Part shown: in pieces, positions 26,244-34,245 of the stretch
Layout of the letters: each line of letters opens with the position of its first letter
Position numbering within the stretch: the first letter of the stretch is position 1
Origin: Ruminococcaceae bacterium R-25
GTDB lineage: Bacteria > Bacillota > Clostridia > Saccharofermentanales > Saccharofermentanaceae
Direction of reading: 5' to 3'
Assembly (NCBI GenBank): GCA_003149065.1
Contig: QGFZ01000002.1
Coordinates: 784,899-848,898, forward strand
Length of the DNA: 64,000 nucleotides
The notes under the pieces: generated by a model
Told to the model about the DNA's origin: nothing
Databases searched by the model: none
Seen by the model: only the letters and a program-made list of their open reading frames with translations
Made by a program: the position numbers and the translations under genes

Positions 26244-27428
26244 TTGATATACGCAGATAATGCTGCCACCACGAAAATGAGTGACGCAGCCATTGAAACA
26301 CTTACAACTCTTTTAAAAGACACTTACGGAAACCCTTCTAGCCTTTATGAATTCGGCCAGAAGGCCAAGGAAGTCTTAGAGCAGGCGAGAAGAGATGTTG
26401 CTGAAGCAATCGGCGCCCAGCCCAATGAGATCATATTCACATCCGGCGGAAGCGAAGCTGACAACCAGGCTATTCTTTCAGCCGCTAAGATGGGAGCTCT
26501 TAAGGGCAAGAAGCATATCATCTCGACAGCTTTCGAGCACCATGCTGTTCTTCACACATTAAGAAAGCTCGAAAAGGAAGGCTTCGAAGTAACCCTTCTC
26601 GATGTTCATGAGAACGGACTTGTAACTGCCGAGCAGGTTGCAGACGCTATCCGTGAGGATACATGCCTTGTAACCATCATGTATGCAAATAATGAGATCG
26701 GAACCATCCAGCCGATCAGAGAGATCGGTGAAGTCTGCAGAAGCAAGAATGTTACATTCCATACTGATGCAGTTCAGGCAGTAGGCCACATCAAGGTAAA
26801 TGTAGTTGACGATAATATCGATATGCTCTCAGCTTCAGGCCACAAGTTCCACGGACCTAAGGGTGTAGGTTTCCTTTATGTAAAGAAAGGAATTAAAGTA
26901 TTTAACCTTATAGAGGGCGGTGCCCAGGAGAGAAACAGAAGAGCAGGTACCGAGAATGTACCTGGTATCGCTGCAATGGCTACGGCGCTTAAGGAGTCTG
27001 TCGCAAATCTTGATTCATACAAGGCAAAGCTTACTCCCATTAGAGATAAGATTATCAAGGGAATAGGTGAGATCCCTCACTCTGCACTTAACGGTGATGC
27101 AGCAAGCAGAGTTCCTTCCAATATCAACTATTGTTTTGAAGGTATCGAAGGCGAATCATTATTGCTTCTCCTTGACGATAAGGGTATCGCAGCATCTTCA
27201 GGCAGCGCATGCACATCCGGTTCATTGGATCCGAGCCATGTGCTCCTTGCTATCGGAAGGATCCACGATGTTGCACACGGCTCGCTCCGTTTGAGCCTTG
27301 GTGAGGACATTACAGAAGAAGACGCTGATTACATCATCAAGTCAGTCAAGGAAGTTGTTGAGTACTTAAGAGGCTTCTCGCCCGTATGGCGTGACCTTGT
27401 CGCAGGCAAAAAAGAATTCATTCTTTAA
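26244..27428 (+). CDS. iscS: Cysteine desulfurase IscS/NifS
   Basis: 394 residues starting at a TTG after AGAGGAGAATTACC. It is a class V PLP aminotransferase: IYADNAATTKM, GGSEADNQAI, HTDAVQAVGH, the PLP lysine in SGHKFHGPKG (about 206), and the sulfur-carrying Cys in SSGSACTSGSLDPSHVL (about 326), typical of group I desulfurases. It supplies persulfide sulfur to IscU for Fe-S assembly. It is followed 13 bases later by iscU, is driven by the Rrf2-box promoter, and has a short leader (about 30 bases) without any attenuator. Confidence 0.93.
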   Translation: MIYADNAATTKMSDAAIETLTTLLKDTYGNPSSLYEFGQKAKEVLEQARRDVAEAIGAQPNEIIFTSGGSEADNQAILSAAKMGALKGKKHIISTAFEHHAVLHTLRKLEKEGFEVTLLDVHENGLVTAEQVADAIREDTCLVTIMYANNEIGTIQPIREIGEVCRSKNVTFHTDAVQAVGHIKVNVVDDNIDMLSASGHKFHGPKGVGFLYVKKGIKVFNLIEGGAQERNRRAGTENVPGIAAMATALKESVANLDSYKAKLTPIRDKIIKGIGEIPHSALNGDAASRVPSNINYCFEGIEGESLLLLLDDKGIAASSGSACTSGSLDPSHVLLAIGRIHDVAHGSLRLSLGEDITEEDADYIIKSVKEVVEYLRGFSPVWRDLVAGKKEFIL

Positions 27429-27441
27429 GGGAGGTTTTAAT

Positions 27442-27822
27442 ATGGCTTTATATAGTGAGAAAGTAATGGATCATTTCAGGAATCCGAGAAATGTTGGCGT
27501 ACTTGAGGACGCTAACGGAATAGGTGAAGTAGGCAACGCAAAGTGCGGCGATATCATGAAGATGTACTTGAAGATCGAAGACGATATCGTAAAAGACGTT
27601 AAGTTCGAGACATTCGGTTGCGGCAGTGCTATCGCATCGAGCTCAATGGCGACAGAACTCATCAAGGGAAAGCCTGTATCAGAGGCCAGACAGCTTACAA
27701 ATAAAGCAGTTGCAGAGGCTTTGGACGGACTTCCGGATTACAAGATGCACTGCTCCGTATTGGCTCAGGAAGCCATTGAATCAGCGCTTAAGGACTACGA
27801 GAGCAGACAGGAAAAGAAGTAA
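27442..27822 (+). CDS. iscU: Fe-S cluster assembly scaffold IscU/NifU
   Basis: 126 residues from the ATG at 27442, which follows AAGGGAGGTTTTAA. It has all IscU ligands: NAKCGD (Cys about 35, Asp), FGCGSAIASSS (Cys about 61) and KMHCSVLA (Cys about 104). The LPPVK chaperone motif region of enterobacterial IscU is replaced by LPDYKMHC. It receives sulfur from IscS and passes clusters to apoproteins. This minimal iscR-like/iscS/iscU arrangement is common in Clostridia. Confidence 0.92.
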   Translation: MALYSEKVMDHFRNPRNVGVLEDANGIGEVGNAKCGDIMKMYLKIEDDIVKDVKFETFGCGSAIASSSMATELIKGKPVSEARQLTNKAVAEALDGLPDYKMHCSVLAQEAIESALKDYESRQEKK

Positions 27823-27830
27823 ATTTATAA

Positions 27831-27864
27831 ACCTATTGACATAATAGGTAAATAGGCGTAAAAT
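27831..27864 (+). promoter_or_regulatory. Promoter and Rrf2-type operator of the transsulfuration operon
   Basis: ACCTATTGACATAATAGGT (27831-27849) is a perfect inverted repeat with 7-base arms around GACAT. It contains the -35 TTGACA (27836-27841). TAAAAT (27859-27864) is the -10 at a 17-base spacing. Transcription should start near 27871, just ahead of the leader peptide. Confidence 0.82.
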
Positions 27865-27903
27865 CACTGCCATAATCAAAATCTATAACAGAAGGAGACA
27901 GTA

Positions 27904-27981
27904 ATGATGAAGTGCATGTGTTGTTGTATGTCATATACCCGGGCAATGAACAGTTGCTGTCTCAATTTGATTCGATGTTGA
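27904..27981 (+). CDS. Cys-rich leader peptide (25 codons)
   Basis: Too short for usual gene calling. The ATG at 27904 follows AGAAGGAGACAGTA, a strong ribosome site, about 33 bases after the predicted transcription start. The 25-residue product begins MMKCMCCCM and ends NLIRC; it contains seven Cys and five Met, an extreme composition. Four of the Cys codons, including three UGU in a row (27919-27927), come directly before a GC-rich segment CCCGGGCA (27938-27945) that can pair with the left arm of the terminator downstream. The peptide itself probably has no function; its translation would sense Cys-tRNA supply. It shares its RC-stop ending (CGATGTTGA) with the leader at 34099. Confidence 0.8.
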   Translation: MMKCMCCCMSYTRAMNSCCLNLIRC

Positions 27982-28011
27982 ATGGATCATACTGGCAATC
28001 GCGTTCTTAAA

Positions 28012-28047
28012 TGCCCGGAGCTTTATCAATAGCGCCGGGCTTTTTTT
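28012..28047 (+). terminator. Attenuator terminator of the transsulfuration operon
   Basis: GCCCGG, one mismatch, GC (28013-28021) pairs with GC, mismatch, CCGGGC (28032-28040) around a 10-base loop, followed by TTTTTTT. It lies 39 bases before the first structural gene, inside the leader. TGCCCGG (28012-28018) can instead pair with CCGGGCA of the leader reading frame. Confidence 0.85.
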
Positions 28048-28085
28048 ATAACAAAATCTACTAATTCGAAAAGAGGAAAAACAAA

Positions 28086-29249
28086 ATGAGCAATATAAAT
28101 GATCTTAAACTTAATTCAGTTCTTATCCACGGCGGTATCGATGGCGACGAGATAACGGGTGCCGTAAACGTACCGGTCTACCAGACATCCACATATAAGC
28201 AGGACGGTCTTGGAAAGAACAGAGGCTGGGAATATTCCAGAACAGGCAATCCTACAAGAGCTGCATTGGAAAAGCTTATCGCAGACTTAGAGCAGGGAAA
28301 GCACGGACTTGCATTTGCATCAGGTCTTGCTGCGATCAATACGGTCTTATCACTTTTTAAGAGCGGCGATAAGCTCGTTGTATCAGACAATATCTACGGC
28401 GGAACTTTCCGTATACTTGATAACGTTTTCAAGAACTTCAATATTACATACAAGATCGTAAATACCTCTGATCTTGAAGCAGTTGAAAGTGCTATCGACG
28501 ATGACGTAAAAGCTATTTACATTGAGACTCCCGCAAATCCGCTTCTCACGATCACCGACATCGAAGCAGTATCCAAGATCGCAAAGAAGCACAATAAACT
28601 CGTCATCGTCGACAACACTTTCCTTACACCTTATTTGCAGCGTCCTCTTACATTAGGCGCAGATATCGTTATCCACAGCGGTACTAAATATTTAGGCGGC
28701 CACTCTGATACGATCTCAGGATTTGTAGTAGTTAATGATGATGCTCTGGCTGACCGTCTCTACTATCTCCAGAATGCGATCGGCGGCGTTCTCGCACCTT
28801 GGGACAGCTTCCTTATCATCAGGGGAATCAAGACTCTCGGCGTACGTATGGACAGACATGTTGCGAATGCCGAGAAGATCGCAAGATGGCTTGTCGAAAG
28901 CGGCTTTGTAAGCAAGGTTTACTATCCCGGTCTTGAGAGCGATCCGGGCTATGAAGTGCAGAAGAAGCAGGCTGACGGCGCAGGCGCAATGATCTCATTT
29001 GTACTTAACGATAAATACGACTATAAGAAATTTTTCGAAAACTTAAACCTCATCACTTTGGCAGAGAGTTTGGGCGGTGTTGAATCGCTCGTATGCCATC
29101 CCGCAACAATGACTCACGCTGCGATCCCGGCTGATATCCGTAAGGAAGTAGGCATTGTAGATGAACTCATCAGATTCTCGGTAGGCATTGAAGATGTTGA
29201 TGATCTTATCGCAGATCTCAAGCAGGCAATCGAAAACTCAGCAAAGTAA
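28086..29249 (+). CDS. Cystathionine gamma-lyase/synthase family PLP enzyme
   Basis: 387 residues, the full length for the Cys/Met metabolism PLP family. Signatures include YSRTGNPTRAALE, the PLP-binding SGTKYLGGHSD lysine (about 202) and the C-terminal ESLGGVESLVCHPATMTHA substrate-binding region. The family covers cystathionine gamma-synthase, gamma-lyase, beta-lyase and O-acetylhomoserine sulfhydrylase, which are hard to separate by eye. The next gene encodes a cystathionine beta-synthase-like enzyme, as in the Bacillus mccA-mccB pair, so a gamma-lyase releasing Cys from cystathionine is the best reading. It is the first gene after the Cys-codon leader and terminator. Confidence 0.88.
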   Translation: MSNINDLKLNSVLIHGGIDGDEITGAVNVPVYQTSTYKQDGLGKNRGWEYSRTGNPTRAALEKLIADLEQGKHGLAFASGLAAINTVLSLFKSGDKLVVSDNIYGGTFRILDNVFKNFNITYKIVNTSDLEAVESAIDDDVKAIYIETPANPLLTITDIEAVSKIAKKHNKLVIVDNTFLTPYLQRPLTLGADIVIHSGTKYLGGHSDTISGFVVVNDDALADRLYYLQNAIGGVLAPWDSFLIIRGIKTLGVRMDRHVANAEKIARWLVESGFVSKVYYPGLESDPGYEVQKKQADGAGAMISFVLNDKYDYKKFFENLNLITLAESLGGVESLVCHPATMTHAAIPADIRKEVGIVDELIRFSVGIEDVDDLIADLKQAIENSAK

Positions 29250-29264
29250 TAAGAGGTAATTACC

Positions 29265-30182
29265 ATGAATAACATATATGAAGATATCAGAAGCATGATC
29301 GGCAACACACCGATCTTAAAGATCAACCATATGGGCGTTAAGCCCGGTGTAAATATCTATGCAAAACTTGAATTGATGAACCCTGCAGGAAGCGTAAAGG
29401 ACCGTGTAGGCGTCTACATGATCGACGATGCAAAGAAGCGTGGAATCCTCAAAGAAGGCGGCACGATCATTGATGCCACAGCAGGCAACACAGGAATCGG
29501 AATTGCAGTTGCAGCGCTTAATCAGGGTATCAGAGTAATCTTTACGGTTCCGGAGAAATTCTCTATCGAGAAGCAGCAGGTTATGCGCGCTCTGGGCGCG
29601 GAGATAATTCACACATCAAGAGAAGAAGGAATGCTGGGTGCCGAGAGAAAAGCAGAAGAACTCTTAAAGCAGATCGAAGGCTCAGTTTCCTTAAGGCAGT
29701 TCAGAAATCCTGCAAATCCTCTGGCTCACTATGAGACAACAGGTCCTGAGATCTATTCACAGTTAGACGGAAATATCGATTATTTCGTCGCAGGTGCAGG
29801 TAGCGGCGGAACATTTTCGGGAGTTGTTAAGTACCTGAAAGAGCAGAACCCCGATATCACGGGAGTTCTCGCAGATCCTTACGGATCAACTATCGGAGGC
29901 GGAGAGCACTTCGATTACAACATTGAAGGAATAGGCAATGATTTCATCGCGGACACAATGGATATCACACTGGTGGATAAAGTCATCAAAGTAACTGATG
30001 ATGAAGCATTCGAGATGAGCAGACGCTTAGCAAAGGAAGAAGGCATCCTTGCCGGATCTTCTTCAGGCGCAGCGCTTGCAGCTGCATTTAAACTCGCATC
30101 TGAAATAGAGAGCGGAAACATAGTAACTGTCTTCCCTGACAGGGGCGACAGGTATCTTAGCAAAGGATTATTCGATCAATGA
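29265..30182 (+). CDS. Cysteine synthase/cystathionine beta-synthase family enzyme (MccA/CysK type)
   Basis: 305 residues, fold-type II PLP enzyme. The PLP lysine is in NPAGSVKDRVG (about 45), the substrate loop is TAGNTGIGIA, and the phosphate-binding loop is GAGSGGTFSG; GSSSGAAL lies near the C-terminus. It resembles MccA/YrhA, which makes cystathionine from O-acetylserine and homocysteine, though ordinary O-acetylserine sulfhydrylase activity cannot be excluded. It follows the gamma-lyase gene by 15 bases and overlaps metN by ATGA, so methionine uptake and its conversion to cysteine are in one operon. Confidence 0.88.
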   Translation: MNNIYEDIRSMIGNTPILKINHMGVKPGVNIYAKLELMNPAGSVKDRVGVYMIDDAKKRGILKEGGTIIDATAGNTGIGIAVAALNQGIRVIFTVPEKFSIEKQQVMRALGAEIIHTSREEGMLGAERKAEELLKQIEGSVSLRQFRNPANPLAHYETTGPEIYSQLDGNIDYFVAGAGSGGTFSGVVKYLKEQNPDITGVLADPYGSTIGGGEHFDYNIEGIGNDFIADTMDITLVDKVIKVTDDEAFEMSRRLAKEEGILAGSSSGAALAAAFKLASEIESGNIVTVFPDRGDRYLSKGLFDQ

Positions 30183-31186
30183 GCAACGTCTTTGAACTGA
30201 CAAACGTATATAAGACATATAAGAACGACGGCAAGGAATTTGAGGCGTTAAAGGACGTAAGCCTTGAAGTGCGCGAAGGCGAGATCTTCGGCATCATAGG
30301 CATGAGCGGCGCAGGAAAATCAACGCTGGTAAGAACGCTTAACCGTCTTGAGGAAGTAACTTCAGGCACTGTTAAGTTCTACGATAAAGATCTTGCTTCA
30401 TTAAAAGCTAAACAGCTTCGAGAAGTAAGACACTCCATCTCAATGATCTTCCAGGGGTTTAACCTCGTTAACCAGAGAAATGTTTTGTCTAATGTCGAGC
30501 AACCCCTGAAGATCGCGGGTGTACCCAGGAAAGAGCGTAAGGAGAAAGCCCTTCAGATGCTTGAAATCGTAGGACTCTCCGATAAAAAGGATGTTTTCCC
30601 GGCAAGGCTTTCGGGCGGTCAGAAACAAAGAGTTGCTATCGCAAGAGCACTTTCGGCAGATCCTAAGGTATTACTCTGCGATGAGGCAACGAGCGCATTA
30701 GATCCCAAGATAACAGGAGAGATATTAGACCTCCTTAAGAAGATCAATCTCGAGAGAAAACTTACGATAGTCATTATCACACATGAGATGTCGGTAGTAG
30801 AGAAGATCTGCGACCGCGTTGCGATCATCGATAGCGGTAATCTCGCAGAAGTTGGCGATGTAAAGGATGTATTCTCTAATCCTCAGTCGAATGCAGCGAA
30901 AAAACTCGTCTTCCCGAGCAATCCATTCGATCCTTCTGATCCTTCGGGAAAGATCGTCCGTCTTGTTTTCGACGGCACTCATTCGAGCGAGCCGTTTATC
31001 GCAAATCTCGTAAAAGAGACAGGCCTTACAGTCAATATTTTAAGCGCAAATACCAAGAGTGTCGGTGGTATCGGTTTTGGTCAGATGATAGTTGAACTTC
31101 CTTCATCTGATAAGGACCAGAAAACGGTCATCGACTTCTTTACAAAAGGCGGTCTTACTGTAACGGAGGTGGAAAAGCATGAGTGA
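30179..31186 (+). CDS. metN: Methionine ABC transporter ATP-binding protein MetN
   Basis: 335 residues. The ABC ATPase has Walker A GMSGAGKST (about 40), the Q-loop FQGFNL, the signature LSGGQKQRVAIARAL, and Walker B LLCDEATSALD with ITHEMSVV. The C-terminal 80 residues form the NIL domain typical of MetN (SSEPFIANLVKETGLTVNIL), which binds methionine and inhibits transport when the cell is replete. It overlaps cysK/mccA by 4 bases and metI by 8. The substrate-binding protein MetQ is encoded separately at 34349. Confidence 0.92.
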   Translation: MSNVFELTNVYKTYKNDGKEFEALKDVSLEVREGEIFGIIGMSGAGKSTLVRTLNRLEEVTSGTVKFYDKDLASLKAKQLREVRHSISMIFQGFNLVNQRNVLSNVEQPLKIAGVPRKERKEKALQMLEIVGLSDKKDVFPARLSGGQKQRVAIARALSADPKVLLCDEATSALDPKITGEILDLLKKINLERKLTIVIITHEMSVVEKICDRVAIIDSGNLAEVGDVKDVFSNPQSNAAKKLVFPSNPFDPSDPSGKIVRLVFDGTHSSEPFIANLVKETGLTVNILSANTKSVGGIGFGQMIVELPSSDKDQKTVIDFFTKGGLTVTEVEKHE

Positions 31187-31832
31187 ATATATAAGACAGG
31201 CAATAATATCAGGTATATTCGAAACATTTGAGATGACGTTATTTGCGTCTTTGTTCTCTTATCTCATCGGAATGCCTCTGGGTGTCATCCTTTATGCTAC
31301 ATCAAAGGGACGCCTTCTTGAGAACAAAATAGTCAATGCTGTTATAGGATTTATCGTAAATGTAACACGTTCACTGCCGTTTTTGATCTTACTGGTTTTG
31401 CTCATTCCGTTTACGCGTTTTGTGGTCGGATCTTCGATCGGTACCGTAGCATCGATCGTACCTCTTACAGTAGGTGCAATTCCGATCGTCGCAAGAATGG
31501 TCGAGTCATCACTTAACGAAGTAAATCCGGGAATCATTGAAGCTGCAACCTCCATGGGCGCTTCGCCCATATACACAATACTTCACTTCATTATTCCTGA
31601 GGCGACACCTTCTCTTCTTCAGGGTGGCGCGATCAATGTAGCTACAGTATTGGGATACTCCGCGATGGCAGGCGTAATCGGTGGAGGCGGACTCGGAGCA
31701 ATTGCTCTCCAATACGGCTACTACCGTTACCAGAAAGACGTTTTATGGACCACGGTCACACTTCTCATCATCATGGTAATGCTCATTCAGGAGATAGGAA
31801 TCAGATTGTCGAAGAAAACCAGAAAAGTATAG
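31179..31832 (+). CDS. metI: Methionine ABC transporter permease MetI
   Basis: 217 residues with five membrane segments and the MetI permease EAA-like region EVNPGIIEAATSMGASPIYTILHFIIPEATPSLL. NVTRSLPFLILLVLLIPFTR is the conserved early motif. Two copies should form the membrane channel with two MetN. It overlaps metN (ATGAGTGA) and is followed 11 bases later by the glutamate-cysteine ligase gene. Confidence 0.92.
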   Translation: MSEYIRQAIISGIFETFEMTLFASLFSYLIGMPLGVILYATSKGRLLENKIVNAVIGFIVNVTRSLPFLILLVLLIPFTRFVVGSSIGTVASIVPLTVGAIPIVARMVESSLNEVNPGIIEAATSMGASPIYTILHFIIPEATPSLLQGGAINVATVLGYSAMAGVIGGGGLGAIALQYGYYRYQKDVLWTTVTLLIIMVMLIQEIGIRLSKKTRKV

Positions 31833-31843
31833 GAGGTTAACAT

Positions 31844-33064
31844 ATGTCATTACATGAAGATATCGTTGAATACATCCGTTCAGGCGAGACGGACGGGCAG
31901 GCATTGGGACTTGAAGTGGAACACTTCGTCGTGAATGACGAAGGCGTCCAGATAGGGTTCGACGAGGTGACGTCGCTTATTAAGCAGGTTGCCGAGAATC
32001 TTCAGGCAAAGATAATATACATGGACGGATATCCTGTCGGTTACGTAACCGGCGGGTATTCTGTTACTTTGGAGCCCGCATGCCAGTTTGAGATAAGCAT
32101 CGACCCGAAGTCAGACATCGAATCGATAAAGCAGATCTATAAAGAGTTCCTTTTGCTGTGGATCCCTGTTTTCGCGAACTGCGGATATCACATCATAACC
32201 AAAGGCAATCTCCCTCTCGTGGAGTCAGGCGAGATCGATCCTGATGATATACCTCTGTCACACAAGAAACGTTATCAGTACATGGACGCTTACTTCAGAA
32301 ACAGCGGCAAATACGGCAAATACATGATGAGAGCATCTTCATCCGTCCAGATATCCGTCGATTACAGTTCGGAGGACGATCTCGTGCGTAAGCTCCTTAT
32401 CCTGCAAAAGATTTCTCCGATCCTCATGATCGCGCTCGAAAACAAGAGCTTTGAGGATTCCGTCATCGTGAAGGGTTCCAATAAAACACACCTTTTGAGG
32501 ATTCAGGAATGGAACGATCTGGATCCTTCCAGAACAGGTTTCTATCCGCATTCATTCGATGATGACTTCGGATACGACAAGATCGCAGATGTAATATCTG
32601 AGACCCCTCTGATACTGCTTACCGATGGCGGCGATACATCCTATGTCGGAAGCTCATCGGCACAAGATCTTATCCGTGACGGAATAGTGGATGAGAATCC
32701 CGCAAGTCCCAGGAAAGAGAAGCTTATTGAGCATTTTATATCGATGGGATTCTTCCATTTCCGCATCAAGAAATATATCGAGATCAGAGTGGCTGACAGC
32801 GTGCCTCTCGGCCGTGCGCTCAGTTATGTTGCACTCATTAAAGGATTGATCTATTCTGAGGAGAATCTTACAAGACTGGAAACGGATCTTGCTGATATTA
32901 CTTCCGTTGAACAGATCGAGGATGCTGTAGACAGCATTATCGTCTCCGGTCTGGATGCAAAAATATATGGTGACCAAACGGTTAGGGAGTGGTATAAATA
33001 TCTGCTGGAATTGGCAGATAATGCTCTTCCTGAAAATGAACGGGAGTATCTGAAGAATGTGTGA
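31844..33064 (+). CDS. Glutamate-cysteine ligase family protein (GCS2/EgtA type)
   Basis: 406 residues, start ATG after AGGAGGTTAACAT. It has the carboxylate-amine ligase fold: LGLEVEHFVVNDEG (metal-binding Glu residues), GGYSVTLEPACQFEISIDP, YMMRASSSVQISVDY, and HFRIKKYIEIRVADSVP. This matches GCS2 enzymes such as EgtA, which form gamma-glutamylcysteine from Glu, Cys and ATP. It overlaps the EgtC-like amidohydrolase by 8 bases and sits in a cysteine/methionine supply operon. Ergothioneine genes egtB and egtD are absent here. The likely product is gamma-Glu-Cys or a related low-molecular-weight thiol. Confidence 0.82.
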   Translation: MSLHEDIVEYIRSGETDGQALGLEVEHFVVNDEGVQIGFDEVTSLIKQVAENLQAKIIYMDGYPVGYVTGGYSVTLEPACQFEISIDPKSDIESIKQIYKEFLLLWIPVFANCGYHIITKGNLPLVESGEIDPDDIPLSHKKRYQYMDAYFRNSGKYGKYMMRASSSVQISVDYSSEDDLVRKLLILQKISPILMIALENKSFEDSVIVKGSNKTHLLRIQEWNDLDPSRTGFYPHSFDDDFGYDKIADVISETPLILLTDGGDTSYVGSSSAQDLIRDGIVDENPASPRKEKLIEHFISMGFFHFRIKKYIEIRVADSVPLGRALSYVALIKGLIYSEENLTRLETDLADITSVEQIEDAVDSIIVSGLDAKIYGDQTVREWYKYLLELADNALPENEREYLKNV

Positions 33065-33812
33065 ATTGTTCGGCGTATCATCCGACAGGACAATAGATGT
33101 AACCGCTGAGCTTAAAGAGTTCTTTAAGCACGGCGAGTTCAATCCCCATGGCTGGGGAATCGCATCATGGAATGATGCAGGAAAGATCACTATTGATAAA
33201 GAGCCTGTCGATTCTACGAAGAGCACATTGATAGAATACTATCTTTCTTCAGGCGTCAAATGCCGCGGGATCATTGCACATATCAGAAGAGCTACGATCG
33301 GATATGTCGATTATAAGAATACTCATCCGTTTATAGCGCACGATCCCAACTGGCGCGAGTGGGCATTTGCCCATAACGGTACGATATTTGAATCTGATGA
33401 ACTTCTTCCATATGCGGATATCCAGTGCGGAGCAACGGACAGCGAGAGGATCTTGCTTTATATTCTTGATCAGAATAAAAGAGCTGTTGATGAAGCATCA
33501 CGCTTCAAGATAATTGATTCTGTTGCAGTGAAGCTCTCAGATAAGAATAAGCTCAACTTCGTCGCATTCGACGGACAGGATCTCTATGTTCATAAGAATG
33601 AAGAAGGCACTATGTTCCGTAAGAATCACGACGGTTATGTTTATATCGCTACCAAGCCTCTGGATGACGGTGAATGGGAGGAGGTCCCTCTTAACAGGCT
33701 CCTGGTCTACAGGGATGGAAAACTGGTCTATGAAGGTAAGCCTCATGACCATACTTATATCCACGATGAAGAGCAGATGAACATGCTTTATCTGGGATAT
33801 TCTGAACTCTGA
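33057..33812 (+). CDS. Class II glutamine amidotransferase/EgtC-like hydrolase
   Basis: 251 residues. The N-terminal nucleophile Cys follows the initiator Met directly (MCELFGVSSD), as in class II (Ntn) amidotransferases, and NPHGWGIASW, IAHIRRATIG and FAHNGTI are the glutamine/gamma-glutamyl binding motifs. There is no synthase domain, so the enzyme probably hydrolyses a gamma-glutamyl bond on its own, like EgtC. Overlap with the ligase gene (8 bases) suggests that one makes and the other removes a gamma-glutamyl group on the same thiol. It is the last gene of the operon begun at 28086. Confidence 0.85.
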   Translation: MCELFGVSSDRTIDVTAELKEFFKHGEFNPHGWGIASWNDAGKITIDKEPVDSTKSTLIEYYLSSGVKCRGIIAHIRRATIGYVDYKNTHPFIAHDPNWREWAFAHNGTIFESDELLPYADIQCGATDSERILLYILDQNKRAVDEASRFKIIDSVAVKLSDKNKLNFVAFDGQDLYVHKNEEGTMFRKNHDGYVYIATKPLDDGEWEEVPLNRLLVYRDGKLVYEGKPHDHTYIHDEEQMNMLYLGYSEL

Positions 33813-33843
33813 TCCTTCGATACCGGCTGCCCTTTTGAAAAGG

Positions 33844-33934
33844 TTTTACACCATTTTTATTTATTTTCGCTTTTGGTGTAAAAAACAGGCCATTTTTTAC
33901 ACCATTTTGAAATAATATAAATCTGGTGTAAAAA
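33844..33934. repeat. Two adjacent inverted repeats of TTTTACACC/GGTGTAAAA
   Basis: TTTTACACC (33844-33852) pairs with GGTGTAAAA (33875-33883), and TTTTTACACC (33894-33903) pairs with GGTGTAAAA plus A (33925-33934). The same 9-10 base word thus occurs four times in alternating orientation. They lie after the amidohydrolase stop and before the metQ promoter. They could act as weak terminators in either direction, as mRNA 3' end stabilisers, or as protein sites. Confidence 0.7.
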
Positions 33935-34032
33935 CGAGCTGTTTTTCAAAAATATCCCGCTGCTTCATATAATAAATTCCTTTCTAACCCAATAAAATAA
34001 GGCATTTGAAGCAATATTAAAAATTTTCAAAT

Positions 34033-34067
34033 TACCTATTGACATAGTAGGTAAGTACCGATATACT
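34033..34067 (+). promoter_or_regulatory. metQ operon promoter with Rrf2-type operator
   Basis: TACCTATTGACATAGTAGGT is the first 20 bases of a 21-base near-perfect palindrome (34033-34053) that contains the -35 TTGACA (34039-34044). TATACT (34062-34067) is the -10 at 17 bases. The arrangement is the same as at 26178 and 27831. Confidence 0.82.
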
Positions 34068-34098
34068 TACACCATCAACTCGAAAGGAGGCGTGAAAA

Positions 34099-34218
34099 AT
34101 GTATAAGACCACTAACACAGTAAACAGCATGATGTGTTGTCGAATGCTTAGCTCCCGGGCACGCAAGATGGCCACGGCGATGAGCAATGATGCTTCACGC
34201 CTTGCAAAACGATGTTGA
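34099..34218 (+). CDS. Cys/Met-codon leader peptide (39 codons)
   Basis: The ATG at 34099 follows CGAAAGGAGGCGTGAAAA, a very strong ribosome site, soon after the predicted transcription start near 34074. The 39-residue product contains six Met and three Cys; the run NSMMCCRM is encoded at 34123-34146 by adjacent ATG ATG TGT TGT. Eleven bases after the second TGT, the frame runs through CTCCCGGGCAC (34152-34162), whose exact complement GTGCCCGGGAG is at 34246-34256 and forms the left arm of the terminator. It ends RC-stop (CGATGTTGA), like the leader at 27904. No match to a functional protein; a sensing role through translation is the likely purpose. Confidence 0.78.
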   Translation: MYKTTNTVNSMMCCRMLSSRARKMATAMSNDASRLAKRC

Positions 34219-34245
34219 TGCTTTGATACGCAGATAACATGCCAT

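Noticed and set aside
26217..26244. A third attenuator before iscS
   Set aside because: The leader is about 30 bases long, with no Cys-rich frame and no terminator hairpin, so only the Rrf2 operator applies.
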